Assembly (NCBI GenBank): GCA_963742795.1
Contig: CAVUNL010000018.1
Coordinates: forward strand, 62,001 to 126,000
Direction: 5' to 3'
Length of the DNA: 64,000 nt
DNA from: Palsa-504 sp963742795
GTDB taxonomy: Bacteria > Actinomycetota > Actinomycetes > Streptosporangiales > Streptosporangiaceae
The position numbers and the translations under genes are program-made. The notes beneath the pieces are model-generated. The model ran no database searches. It saw only the letters and a list, made by a program, of their open reading frames with translations, and was not told the origin of the DNA. Shown piece after piece: positions 9,404 through 18,622 of the stretch. Numbering within the stretch: the stretch's first letter is position 1; each line of letters starts with the position of its first letter.

Positions 9404-11077
9404 ATGCCTGAGGCCACGTCGCGTGCGCCATCGGCGCGGCGAACCTTGTCCGTCCGTTCGGATGCGCCGCGCCCGGGCCGCCTCAGATCGCTGGCCGCCC
9501 GCGTCTGGTCCGGGCACCGGCTGTTCGTCCTGGTGCTCATCCCGGCCGTGCTGCTGCGCGCCGACACCGAACTCGGGTACCGGTGGCAGGCCTGGTTCAA
9601 CGACTCGTTCGTGTACGTGGAAGACACGATCCACTTCAACCTGGACCCGACCCGGGTGTCCGGGTACTCGGTCTGGCTCAAGATCCTGGAGCCGCTGCAT
9701 AGCTACGCAATTGTAACGATCCTGCAACACCTGATGGGCCTGGCCGTGGCGGTCATGATCTACGCGCTGGCCAGGCACCGCTTCGGCGCCCCCGCCTGGC
9801 TGGCCACGCTGGCCGCGGTACCCGTGCTCTACGACGGGTTCGAGATCCAGCTCGAGCACCTGATCCTGTCCGACGTGCCGTTCCTGTTCGTGCTCATGCT
9901 GGCCACCACGCTGCTGCTGTGGGACCCGGAGGGTCCATCTACCCGCCGTTGCGCGGTGATAGGACTGCTGCTGGGCCTCGGGGCGGTGCTGCGGTCGATC
10001 GGGCTGCCGCTGCTCGCGATCTTCGCCGTCTACATGATCATCAAGCGGTTCAACTGGCGGCGGATCGTGGCCGCGGTCGGCGTGTGCCTGATCCCCGTGG
10101 TCGCCTACGCCGGGGCGTTCGACCTGGAGCACGGGCAGTTCGCGATGAGCGACGCTACCGGGGTGTTCCTGTACTCGCGGGTGATGACGTTCGCCAACTG
10201 CGCCACGATCCACCCGCCCGCCAGCGAACTGTGGCTGTGCACCACAAAGCCGGCGGACCAGCGGCCGATCGCGCAGTCCTACATCTGGACCCCGGCGACC
10301 CCGCTGGACCGCTACCCGCCGCAGAAGTTCGCCCCGGTACCCAACCAGATGGCCGAGGACTTCGCGATCCGCGCGATCGAGGCGCAGCCGGCCGACTACG
10401 CCAAGGCCGTCTTCGACGACACGTGGCGGGTGTTCGGCTGGCCGCGGCAGGTGTTCCCGCAGGCCGCGACGTACGACGAGTACCTGTTCCTGCCGCAGGG
10501 GCTGCCGATCCCGAGCTGGGACGACGCTCATATCGGGCGGTACAACTCCTTCTCGGCCACGTACCTGCGGGCCAACCCGGCGACCCAGGTGGTCAACCCG
10601 TTCGCGGTGATCATCCGGGACTACCAGAAGTACGTGTGGCTGCCGGGCACGATCTACGGGCTCATCCTGCTGGCCGGGCTGGGCGGCATCGTGCTGGCCT
10701 GGCGGCGGCTGGGCGGTGACGCGCTGCTGCCCTGGGCGGTGTCCGCGGCCATCGTCGTCGTCCCGGCCGCGACCGCCGAGTTCGACTACCGGTACGTGCT
10801 GCCCGCCGTGCCGTTCGCCTGCCTGGCCGCGGTCATGGCGTTCAGCCCCGGGACCGCGGGCCGGGCCGGGCTGAGGGAACTAGCGGAGGCGGTGCGGCGG
10901 ACGGTGGGCGGGACCGGTTCCGGCTCCGGCGCCGCCTCCCGGACCATTTCCCGGACCGTTTCCGCCTCCCGGACCGCCCCCGGTTCCAGCGCTGATTCCG
11001 GCGCCGACTCCGCCCCTGATTCCGCGGCGGCCGGTGCCGGCGACGACGAGCGTAATCTCGCCACGGACGGCGCCTGA
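9404..11077 (+). CDS. polytopic membrane protein, putative GT-C-type glycosyltransferase
   Basis: 557 aa from the ATG at 9404 (GAGG just upstream). A short basic N-terminus leads to many hydrophobic helices. Between helices 1 and 2 is a loop with the acidic pair VEDT, and a large extracytoplasmic loop (about 245-420) lies before the last helices. This is the layout of GT-C or ArnT-like sugar transferases, but no decisive catalytic motif is seen. The last 60 residues are Ser/Ala/Thr/Asp-rich and overlap the 3' end of rsmI on the other strand by 198 bp. Divergent from the GT2 gene, it may use the lipid-linked sugar made there. Confidence 0.65.
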   Translation: MPEATSRAPSARRTLSVRSDAPRPGRLRSLAARVWSGHRLFVLVLIPAVLLRADTELGYRWQAWFNDSFVYVEDTIHFNLDPTRVSGYSVWLKILEPLHSYAIVTILQHLMGLAVAVMIYALARHRFGAPAWLATLAAVPVLYDGFEIQLEHLILSDVPFLFVLMLATTLLLWDPEGPSTRRCAVIGLLLGLGAVLRSIGLPLLAIFAVYMIIKRFNWRRIVAAVGVCLIPVVAYAGAFDLEHGQFAMSDATGVFLYSRVMTFANCATIHPPASELWLCTTKPADQRPIAQSYIWTPATPLDRYPPQKFAPVPNQMAEDFAIRAIEAQPADYAKAVFDDTWRVFGWPRQVFPQAATYDEYLFLPQGLPIPSWDDAHIGRYNSFSATYLRANPATQVVNPFAVIIRDYQKYVWLPGTIYGLILLAGLGGIVLAWRRLGGDALLPWAVSAAIVVVPAATAEFDYRYVLPAVPFACLAAVMAFSPGTAGRAGLRELAEAVRRTVGGTGSGSGAASRTISRTVSASRTAPGSSADSGADSAPDSAAAGAGDDERNLATDGA

Positions 11078-11740
11078 GCCTGCCCAGCTAGCCAGCTCGG
11101 CCAGGGGCCCGCGCACGATCTCCTCGTGGGTCTTGGTCAGCTCGCGGCACACCACCGCCTGGCGGTCCTCGCCGTGCGAGGCCGCGAGCTCGGTCAGCGT
11201 CTGCGCCACCCGGCGGGCGGACTCGAAGTAGACCTGGGTGCGGCGGTCCGCGGCCAGTTCGGCGAAGCGCCGCTGGCGCTCGCCCGCGCGCCGGGGCGGG
11301 AACCCCTCGAAACAGAACCGGTCGGTAGGCAGGCCGGAGACGGCCAGCGCGGTCGTCACCGCGGACGGGCCGGGCAGCGCGGTGACCCTGATGCCGGCCG
11401 CCGCCGCGGCGGCCACCAGCCGGTAGCCCGGATCGCTGATCCCGGGCGTGCCCGCGTCGGTCACCAGCAGCACGTCCTGGCCGGCCTGCAGATCGCTGAG
11501 CAGGCCGGGGGTCCGGCGCGTCTCGACCGCGTCGTAGTAGGAGACGATGCGCGCCCGCAGCGTGATCTCCAGGCTGGACGCGAGCCAGCGCACCCGGCGG
11601 GTGTCCTCGGCCGCGATGATCGTGGCCCGGGCCAGCCCGGCCGCCAGCCGGGGCGAGGCGTCCTCGGCCCGGCCGATCGGCACCGCGGCCAGCGTCAGTA
11701 CCCCGGCTTGCTCCTCGTCACGTTCCGCCATGGCGAGCAT
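10880..11740 (-). CDS. rsmI: 16S rRNA (cytidine1402-2'-O)-methyltransferase
   Basis: RsmI belongs to the tetrapyrrole-methylase fold family and 2'-O-methylates C1402 of 16S rRNA. Visible motifs: VPIGRAEDASPRLA, IAAEDTRR, VTDAGTPGISDPG, ALPGPSAVTTALAVSGLP, RELTKTHEE and a C-terminal GEITLVVAGT. The conserved fold ends near residue 240; a Gly/Pro-rich tail of about 45 residues follows and is encoded antisense to the tail of the neighbouring membrane protein. The start could be 11740 or 11731. Its place beside pmt matches the Rv1002c/Rv1003 pair of M. tuberculosis. Confidence 0.92.
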   Translation of the reverse strand: MLAMAERDEEQAGVLTLAAVPIGRAEDASPRLAAGLARATIIAAEDTRRVRWLASSLEITLRARIVSYYDAVETRRTPGLLSDLQAGQDVLLVTDAGTPGISDPGYRLVAAAAAAGIRVTALPGPSAVTTALAVSGLPTDRFCFEGFPPRRAGERQRRFAELAADRRTQVYFESARRVAQTLTELAASHGEDRQAVVCRELTKTHEEIVRGPLAELASWAGSGAVRGEITLVVAGTGRRGIRGGVGAGISAGTGGGPGGGNGPGNGPGGGAGAGTGPAHRPPHRLR

Positions 11741-11856
11741 TCTCTACTACTGTCGTCCGGCTGGCCGGACCTAGCCGTCACAAGTAGGCTGTGCCCGATG
11801 ATGGGTACCGAGGCTGACGCCACCGCCGCGCCTGACACCGACGAGGCCGGCTGGCG

Positions 11857-13422
11857 GTGCTCCGCGCCCGGCTCGCGGCCCCGATGCCCGACGACCGGCC
11901 GTGGGGCTGGCTCGGCCCGCTACTCGTCACCGCGTTCGGGGCGTGGCTGCGGTTCAACCGGCTGCGCGTGCCTCGGGCGCTGATCTTCGACGAGACCTAC
12001 TACGTCAAGGATGCGTGGAGCATCCTGCAGCACGGCGTCGAGTGGTGCCCGGTCGGCAACGCCAACCAGCTCATCCAGGCCGGGCACACCACCGGCCTCT
12101 TCGGAGCTTGCCCGGGTGGCGGGGGGAACGGCGAGTACGTGGTCCAGCCCGAGGTGGGCAAGCTGCTCATCGCGGTCGGCGAGTGGCTGTTCGGGCTGAA
12201 CTCGTTCGGCTGGCGGTTCTCCAGCGCGGTGTTCGGGTCGCTGGCCATCCTGCTGATCTGCCGGATCGCGCGGCGGATGACCCGGTCCACCCTGCTCGGC
12301 TGCCTGGCCGGGCTGCTGATGTCCCTGGACGGCCTGGAGTTCGTGCTGTCCAGGACCGGCATCCTGGACATCTTCCTGATGTTCTTCGTGCTGGCCGCGT
12401 TCGGCTGCATGGTCATCGACCGGGACCAGTCCCGGGCCAAGCTGGCCGAGGGGGTCGCCCGCCGGGACGGCGGGGACGCCGGGCCCCGGCTCGGCCTGCG
12501 CAAGTGGCAGGTGGTGTGCGGCATCCTCCTGGGCCTGGCGGTGGGGACCAAGTGGATCGCGGCCTGGTACATCATCGGGTTCGGCTGCCTCGGCATCGCG
12601 TGGGACATCGGCGCCCGCCGGACCGCGGGCCTGCCGGCGTTCGTCCGCGGCGCGCTGCGCGACGCCCTGTGGCTGCCGCTCACGTTCATCGTGATCCCGC
12701 TGGTCGTCTACACCGCGACCTGGACCAACTGGCTGGTGACCAGCACCGGCTACTACCGGAACTACGGGCAGCAGCACGGCGTGACCACCCCGGTCATCTC
12801 CGCCCTGTACTCGCTGTACGAGTACCACCGCGAGGCGATCGGCTTCGGACTGGGGCTGAGCCAGTCGCATCCCTACCAGTCCCAGCCCTGGGACTGGCTG
12901 CTGATGACCAGGCCGGTCGCGTTCTTCTACGAGTCCTACTCCGGGCCGGTCGCCGGGCCCTCGCACTTCTGCCCGTCCAAGGGCTGCACCGGCCCGTCGT
13001 GGTCGCAGGAGGTCCTGGCCATCGGGACCCCGGCCATCTGGTGGGGGTCCATGCTGGCCCTGGTGTTCTGCCTGGGCTGGTGGCTGCTGCACCGCGACTG
13101 GCGGGCCGGCGCGGTGCTGCTGGGCGTGCTGGCGGGCTGGGGGCCCTGGTTCCCGCTGGTAAACCGGACCAAGTTCTACTACTACGCGCTGGAGTTCGAG
13201 CCGTTCCTGATCTTGTCCCTGGTGTTGTGCCTGGGGCTGATCCTCGGGCCGGCCACGGCCAGCATCCGGCGCCGCTCGATCGGCGCCGGGATAGTCGGCG
13301 CGTACGTGTTGTGCGTACTGATCATGTTCTGGTACTTCTACGCCATCCTGGCGGGCAAGGTCATCCCCTACCAGGACTGGCTGAGCCACATGTGGTACCG
13401 AATAGGCCACGGCTGGATCTGA
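11857..13422 (+). CDS. pmt: polyprenyl-phosphate-mannose protein O-mannosyltransferase (PMT)
   Basis: Membrane GT39 enzyme that transfers mannose from polyprenyl-phosphate-mannose to secreted proteins (521 aa). The first external loop carries the catalytic acidic pair in FDETYYVKDAWS (about residues 40-51). About ten membrane helices follow, and the C-terminal PMT_4TMC region contains NRTKFYYYALEFEPF. The in-frame stop at 11833-11835 limits the start; GTG 11857 has GAGG ten bases upstream, and ATG 11884 is an alternative. It is divergent from rsmI, as in mycobacteria. A GC-rich degenerate repeat follows the stop. Confidence 0.92.
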   Translation: MLRARLAAPMPDDRPWGWLGPLLVTAFGAWLRFNRLRVPRALIFDETYYVKDAWSILQHGVEWCPVGNANQLIQAGHTTGLFGACPGGGGNGEYVVQPEVGKLLIAVGEWLFGLNSFGWRFSSAVFGSLAILLICRIARRMTRSTLLGCLAGLLMSLDGLEFVLSRTGILDIFLMFFVLAAFGCMVIDRDQSRAKLAEGVARRDGGDAGPRLGLRKWQVVCGILLGLAVGTKWIAAWYIIGFGCLGIAWDIGARRTAGLPAFVRGALRDALWLPLTFIVIPLVVYTATWTNWLVTSTGYYRNYGQQHGVTTPVISALYSLYEYHREAIGFGLGLSQSHPYQSQPWDWLLMTRPVAFFYESYSGPVAGPSHFCPSKGCTGPSWSQEVLAIGTPAIWWGSMLALVFCLGWWLLHRDWRAGAVLLGVLAGWGPWFPLVNRTKFYYYALEFEPFLILSLVLCLGLILGPATASIRRRSIGAGIVGAYVLCVLIMFWYFYAILAGKVIPYQDWLSHMWYRIGHGWI

Positions 13423-13423
13423 G

Positions 13424-13490
13424 CGCGGGCTGGCTCTGAGCGCTGGCTGTAAGCGCCGGCTAGCTCTGGGCGCTGGCTGGCGGGCGCTCC
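13424..13490. repeat. degenerate GGCT/GCGC repeat downstream of pmt
   Basis: Four imperfect units of about 13-17 bp built on GAGCGCTGGCT and GGCTAGCTCT follow the pmt stop codon. Part can pair with itself, so it may contribute to termination. I see no other element before the sigma-factor gene. Confidence 0.4.
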
Positions 13491-13676
13491 GAGGGGGGTG
13501 CCTTCAGCATGTTCTCAGGTGGGCCTCAGTATGCTTGAGTCTGTACGGGGCAGCATGAGTTAATACGGGGGCTCAACTTTCCCGACGGGGAGCGACGTGA
13601 TCTGCGTAACACGGGGTACGTTTCCGGGCCTCCAGTACGTCTATATACAGTGGGACGACAACAACCGGAGCGAACC

Positions 13677-14258
13677 ATGAGCCGAGCCGAACACTCTAGC
13701 GAAGACCGCGCGCGATTCGAGCGCGATGTCGTCCCGCAGCTTGGCCAGCTGTACCCCGCGGCGCTCCGGATGACCCGGAACCCCACCGACGCCGAGGACC
13801 TGGTCCAGGAGACCTCGGCCAAGGCGTACGCGGCGTTCGGCCAGTTCACTCCGGGTACCAACCTGCGGGCCTGGCTGAACCGGATCTTGACCACCACGTT
13901 CATCAACGTGTACCGCAAGCGGCGCCGCGAGCCGCAGCAGGCCCTCGGCGGCGACCTGGCCGAATGGCAGATGTCCGCCGACCGGCTGGCGCCGCCGGTG
14001 CCGTCCGCCGAGACCGAGGCGCTCGACCGGACCACCGACTCCGACCTGCTGCGGGCCCTGCGCGAGCTGCCCGGCGAGTTCCGGACCGCGGTGTACCTGG
14101 CCGATATCGAGGGATACCCCTACCGGGAGATCGCCGAGATCATGGGCACGCCGGTCGGGACGGTGATGTCGCGGCTGCACCGCGGCCGGCGCAAGATCCG
14201 GGAGCAGCTGCTGGCCAGCGGGCTGGGTCCGGCGGCCGCCGGGTCGGCCGGCGCGTAA
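13677..14258 (+). CDS. RNA polymerase sigma factor, SigR/SigH (ECF) type
   Basis: 193-aa group 4 sigma factor. Region 2 is at about residues 20-90 (PTDAEDLVQETSAKAYAAF, LRAWLNRILTTTFINVYRK); region 4 is at about 125-180 (LPGEFRTAVYLADIEGYPY, EIMGTPVGTVMSRLHRGRR). These blocks are those of the thiol-oxidation sigma factors SigR (Streptomyces) and SigH (Mycobacterium). The ATG at 13677 has GGAG seven bases upstream; a GTG at 13650 is less likely. Unlike sigR-rsrA or sigH-rshA operons, no zinc anti-sigma gene follows; the next gene is on the opposite strand. Confidence 0.88.
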   Translation: MSRAEHSSEDRARFERDVVPQLGQLYPAALRMTRNPTDAEDLVQETSAKAYAAFGQFTPGTNLRAWLNRILTTTFINVYRKRRREPQQALGGDLAEWQMSADRLAPPVPSAETEALDRTTDSDLLRALRELPGEFRTAVYLADIEGYPYREIAEIMGTPVGTVMSRLHRGRRKIREQLLASGLGPAAAGSAGA

Positions 14259-14288
14259 GCCCCAGGTCGGCGAGGCCGCCAGCCGCCG

Positions 14289-16205
14289 CTAACCCACGGC
14301 GGCGGGCTCCCAGCCCAGCGCGACCGGGTCGTAGACGCGTTCCACGTAGATCTGGTGCCACAGCGAGAACACGACCAGCAGCCATACCTGCCGCCAGCTC
14401 ACCTCCGGGTCGCCGGCCCGGAACCGGCGCAGCAGCTCGGCCGCGGCGGCCTTGTTCAGCCACTGGCCGGTCTGCGCGGTGCGGACCACCTGCTCGGCGA
14501 AGCCGTACATGCCGCCGCTCAGCCAGTGCCCGAGCGGCACCGGGAAGCCGAGCTTGGCGCGTTCGGCGGCGGCCTGCGGCAGCAGGTCGCCGACCGCCTC
14601 GCGGAGCGCGAACTTGGTCGTGCCCGCGGCGGTCTTCTCCACCCGGGCCAGCCGGGAGGCCACCGCGAGCACCTCGCGGTCCAGGAACGGGGTGCGCAGC
14701 TCCAGGCCGTGCGCCATGGCCATCCGGTCGGCCTTGACCAGGATGTCGCCGGGCAGCCAGGTGTTGACGTCGACCAGCTGCATGGTGGCCACATCGTCCA
14801 GGCCGGCCTCGGCGGCCTGCCGGTAAACCGGGTCGGTCACGTCGAACTCGCTGCCCGTGCCGCCCCGGACCAGCATCCGGGCCTCGTCGGTGCTGAACAC
14901 GTGCGCGTTGCCGATGTAGCGCCGCGGCAGCGGCGTCGAGGTCCGGTTGAGCAGGCCCTTGCCTCGCCGGCCGGCCGGCAGCTCGGAGGCGACCCGGCTG
15001 ATCGTGGCCCGCCCCCAGCCCGGCAGCGCCTTGCCGACCCGGACCACGCCGGGCTGATAGTAGACGCCGTACCCGCCGAACAGCTCGTCCGCTCCCTCCC
15101 CGGACAGCACCACCTTGACGTGCTTACGGGCCTCGCGGGCCGCGAACCAGAGCGGGACGGCCGCCGCGTCCGCCATCGGGTCATCCAGGTGCCAGACGAT
15201 CCTGGGCAGGCAGGCGACGAACTCCTCGGGGCTGATCACGTACGGGATCGACTTCAGGCCGAGCGCGGTGGCGGTCGCCGTGGCCAGGTCGATCTCGCTG
15301 TAGCCTTCGCGCTCGAAGCCGACGGTAAAGGTCAGCAGGCCGGGGATCGTTTCGGCGGCGATCGCGCACAGCGTGGCCGAGTCCACACCGCCGGACAGGA
15401 ACGCGCCGACCGGCACGTCGCTGCGCAGGTGCACGGCGACCGAATCGCGCAGCGCGGCCAGGATCTTCTCCGGCGAGGCCGATGAGGGAGAGCGGGCCGG
15501 CTTGAACTCGGGCCGCCAGTACCGGAACACGTCGACCCGGCCGCCCGGCCGGGCGATCAGCACGTGCCCGGGCGGCAGCGAGCGGGCGGGTGGCACCAGG
15601 GTGGCCGGCGCGGGCACGTACTGGAAGGACAGGTACCGGCGCAGCGCGTCCAGGTCGATCGCGTTCACTTCGCCCGAGTCGGCCAGGGCCTTTCGCTCGG
15701 AGGCGAACCGGAGCTGCGGCCCGGACCGGGGCCGGTGACCGCCCGCGGTCAGGGCGTAGAAGAACGGCTTGATGCCGAACGGGTCGCGCGCGCAGAACAG
15801 CTCGCGGGTCCGGCGGTCCCAGATCGCGAAGGCGTACATGCCGCGCAGCTGGCGGACGACGTCCTTACCCAGCCAGGCGTACATCTCGACCAGGACCTCC
15901 GCGCCGGACCGGGTGCGCAGCTGGACCCCGCGGGCGGCCAGGCGCTGGGCCAGCTCGATGTAGTTGTAGATCTGGCCGTCGAAGACCATCACGTAGCGGC
16001 CGTCGGCCGAGTACATCGGCTGGCGGCCGCCGGGCGAGGGGTCGATGACGGCCAGCCGCTTGAAGCCCAGGGCCACGTCGGTGTCGGCGAAGAACCCCTC
16101 GTCGTCGGGACCGCGGTGGGCGACGCGCAGGGCGGCACGGCCCACCCACTCAGTGTCCGGGCCTGCTCCGTCTGCCAGCGCCAGGCAGCCGGTCATTCCG
16201 CCCAT
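14289..16205 (-). CDS. asnB: asparagine synthetase (glutamine-hydrolysing) family, without N-terminal Cys2
   Basis: 638 aa. N-terminal class II glutaminase domain (AALRVAHRGPDDEGFF, FDGQIYNYIEL, GMYAFAIWDRRTRELF) plus C-terminal ATP-pyrophosphatase domain (PP-loop AFLSGGVDSATL near 265; VVLSGEGADELFGGYG). Overall it resembles M. tuberculosis AsnB (Rv2201) and ends with a similar IYVERVYDP region. The odd point is the N-terminus: it reads MGGMTGCLAL where active enzymes begin MCG. Starting at 16196 instead gives MTGC, with Thr at the nucleophile position. It may therefore be ammonia-dependent or use another mechanism. GGGCGG lies seven bases before the ATG at 16205. Confidence 0.85.
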   Translation of the reverse strand: MGGMTGCLALADGAGPDTEWVGRAALRVAHRGPDDEGFFADTDVALGFKRLAVIDPSPGGRQPMYSADGRYVMVFDGQIYNYIELAQRLAARGVQLRTRSGAEVLVEMYAWLGKDVVRQLRGMYAFAIWDRRTRELFCARDPFGIKPFFYALTAGGHRPRSGPQLRFASERKALADSGEVNAIDLDALRRYLSFQYVPAPATLVPPARSLPPGHVLIARPGGRVDVFRYWRPEFKPARSPSSASPEKILAALRDSVAVHLRSDVPVGAFLSGGVDSATLCAIAAETIPGLLTFTVGFEREGYSEIDLATATATALGLKSIPYVISPEEFVACLPRIVWHLDDPMADAAAVPLWFAAREARKHVKVVLSGEGADELFGGYGVYYQPGVVRVGKALPGWGRATISRVASELPAGRRGKGLLNRTSTPLPRRYIGNAHVFSTDEARMLVRGGTGSEFDVTDPVYRQAAEAGLDDVATMQLVDVNTWLPGDILVKADRMAMAHGLELRTPFLDREVLAVASRLARVEKTAAGTTKFALREAVGDLLPQAAAERAKLGFPVPLGHWLSGGMYGFAEQVVRTAQTGQWLNKAAAAELLRRFRAGDPEVSWRQVWLLVVFSLWHQIYVERVYDPVALGWEPAAVG

Positions 16206-16265
16206 GCGTGCCGCCCAACGATCGCGATGGTATAACCGCCCCGACCAGCCTACTTGGGCTGAGAA

Positions 16266-17886
16266 ATGAGTCGTGCCAGGCCGCCCCGTCAGCGCGCGCC
16301 GTTGACAGCACGTGCGCTGGCCTGGTACCGAGACAGAAGATGCCCGGACTGCGCGGCCGACGTGAGGGGGTCGGGCATAGATATCAAGGAAGGCCTTGGA
16401 CGGGTGGCTCCAGCAACTCCCTGGCTGATCGACCGAGGCGATCTTCTCGATGCCCTGGATCGCGCGGCGGCCCGGAAGGTAACGGTCATCTCCGCTCCGG
16501 CCGGCAGCGGGAAGACGTGCCTGCTGCGCGCGTGGGCCGACCGTCAGGGTGAGCGCCGCCCGCTCGCGGTGCTGCAGGTGCAACGCGATCAGCACGACGC
16601 CCAGCAGTTCTGGCTGGCCCTGCTCGACGCTGTCCGGCACGCTTGCGCCACGGCCGGCCGGGCGGGGCCGCCGGCCGCGACGCCTGATTTCAATGCGCCG
16701 GCGATGGTTGACCGGGTGCTACGGGAGCTCGCCGATGCCGGTGCCGGCCTCACGGTGGTCATCGATGATCTGCACGAGCTGACCTCGCCGGAGGCACTCG
16801 CTCAGCTCAGCCTGCTGCTGACCAGCCTTCCCCGCACGTGCACGCGATGCTGACCACGCGTCACGATCTGCGGCTGGGGCTGCATCAGCTGCGCCTGGCC
16901 GGGGAGCTGGCCGAGATCCGCGCGGCCGACCTGCGCTTCACCGAGCGCGAGACCCGCATGCTGCTGGCCGCCTCGGGTATCGCGCTGTCCGGGGCCGGGG
17001 CGGCGCTGCTGCACCAGCGGACCGAGGGGTGGGCCGCGGGCCTGCGGCTCGCGGCGATCGCCCTGGCCGGTCACCCCGACCCGGAGCGGTTCGTCGCGGA
17101 GTTCTCCGGCAGCGACCGCACCGTCGCGGAGTACCTGATCGCGGAGATGCTGGATCGCCAGCCGCCCTGGGATCGCAGCTGGAGGGATCGCAGGCGCTAG
17201 CGAGCCAGGTGACCGGCTGGTTGCTCGCCGCGCAAGCCCGCCTCGGGCGGCCCGGCGAAGCCCGTGCCTGCCTCGCGGCGGTCGATGACGAGCGGGCCGG
17301 CTCCGGTGAGGTCCGTAATGCCCGCGCGGTGATCTGTCTCGCGGAAGGCGATCCGGCCGGGGCCCTGGACGCGGTGCGGGATGTGCTGGACGGCACGGCC
17401 CCGGTCCTCGGTTACGTCACGGTCGTGGAGGCGGACCTGCTCGCCGGGCTCGCCTATCGTGAGCTCGGTGACCAGCGCGCGGCGAACCAGGCGGCTGAAC
17501 GTGCACTGGCCCTGGCCGAGGCTGACCGGCTGGTCCTGCCGTTCGCGATGACGGGCTCCCGGGAGCTGCTCGAGGCGCTGCCGCGGCATGAGACCGCGCA
17601 CGCCGCGCTGCTCGCCGACATCCTCGACGTCCTGCACGGCTCATCCCCGCCGGCCAAAGAGCAGTCCTCATTGCCGCCGGCGGAGGAGCTCAGCCCGGGC
17701 GAGCTCAGGGTGCTGCGATATCTCCCGACGAACCTGTCCCGGCCCGAGATCGCCGGCGAGCTGTCGGTCTCGCCGAGCACGGTCAGCACCCACGTCCGCA
17801 GCATCTACGCCAAGCTCCAGGTCCGGGACCGCTCCTCGGCCGTGCAGCGCGCACGGGAACTGCGGCTGCTCGGCCGCGCGCGCTAG
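16266..17886 (+). pseudogene. LAL (large ATP-binding LuxR) regulator, frameshifted and internally deleted
   Basis: Remains of a MalT/LAL-type activator. The 5' part has Walker A SAPAGSGKT and VVIDDLHEL. The frame then breaks at a C4 run (16830-16833), after which HVHAMLTTRHDL continues the homology in another frame to about 17200. A third frame carries TPR-like repeats (LAAVDDERAG, RALALAEADRLVLPF) and a C-terminal LuxR helix-turn-helix (ELSPGELRVLRYLPT, EIAGELSVSPSTVSTHVRS). Whole LAL proteins are about 850-900 residues; only about 540 codons are here, so roughly 300-400 residues of the middle are missing. A 10-bp direct repeat GGGATCGCAG at 17169-17178 and 17184-17193 marks the deletion scar. 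Confidence 0.8.
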
Positions 17887-17989
17887 CCCGGCGGTCACCG
17901 GAAATCACCAGGATCAGGTGACAACTGCTCACCGTGATGGCGGCTAGCGTCGGGCGCAGGAGTCCCTGCTAGCAGAAGGTGAGGCCCTG

Positions 17990-18622
17990 ATGACCAGTGC
18001 CCCGGTGCGCGATCCGCTCGCCGACCATCTCCTTACTCCGCAGAACGCGGCGTTCCTGCTCATCGACTACCAGCCCTCGCAGCTGGCCGGGGTCCGCTCG
18101 ATGGATCGCGACCTCCTGGTCAAAAATGCGGTCTCGACGGCCAGGACCATCAAGACCTTCGGGGTCCCGGTCGTGCACTCGACCATCAACGTCGCTGCCG
18201 GCCGGGGCAAGCCCACCCTGCCCGAGCTCGCCGGCCTGCTCGAAGACGACAAGCCGCTCGACCGGACCACGACCAACTCCTGGGAGGACATCGAGTTCGT
18301 CCAGGCCGTCCACGCCACCGGCCGCCGCAAGCTCATCATCTGCGCCTTGTGGACCGAGATCTGCATGGCCTTCACCGCGCTCGACGCGCTGCGCGAGGGA
18401 TACGAGGTCTACCCGGTCATCGACGCGATCGGCGGCACCTCGCCCGAGGCCCACCGGGCCGGCCTTGACCGCGTGCTGCAGGCCGGCGGGCAGCCGGTCA
18501 GCTGGGTCTCCCTCGCGGTCGAGCTGCAACGCGACTGGGCCCGCCAGGACACGGTCGCGGCGGTCATCGAGATCGTCCTGACCGACCGCCTGTCGAAGGA
18601 GGAGCAGGAGGGAGTGAGCTAG
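17990..18622 (+). CDS. isochorismatase-fold cysteine hydrolase (YcaC-like)
   Basis: 210-aa single-domain hydrolase. The fold is indicated by FLLIDYQPSQL (catalytic Asp, about residue 26), the Lys-containing central strand region and the nucleophile motif LWTEICMAFTALDAL (Cys near 124). It resembles YcaC-type hydrolases of unknown substrate rather than true isochorismatases. The C-terminal helical extension (VSLAVELQRDWARQD) is typical of YcaC. The adjacent decayed LAL regulator may once have controlled it. The next gene starts at the base after its stop, so the two are co-transcribed. Confidence 0.82.
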   Translation: MTSAPVRDPLADHLLTPQNAAFLLIDYQPSQLAGVRSMDRDLLVKNAVSTARTIKTFGVPVVHSTINVAAGRGKPTLPELAGLLEDDKPLDRTTTNSWEDIEFVQAVHATGRRKLIICALWTEICMAFTALDALREGYEVYPVIDAIGGTSPEAHRAGLDRVLQAGGQPVSWVSLAVELQRDWARQDTVAAVIEIVLTDRLSKEEQEGVS

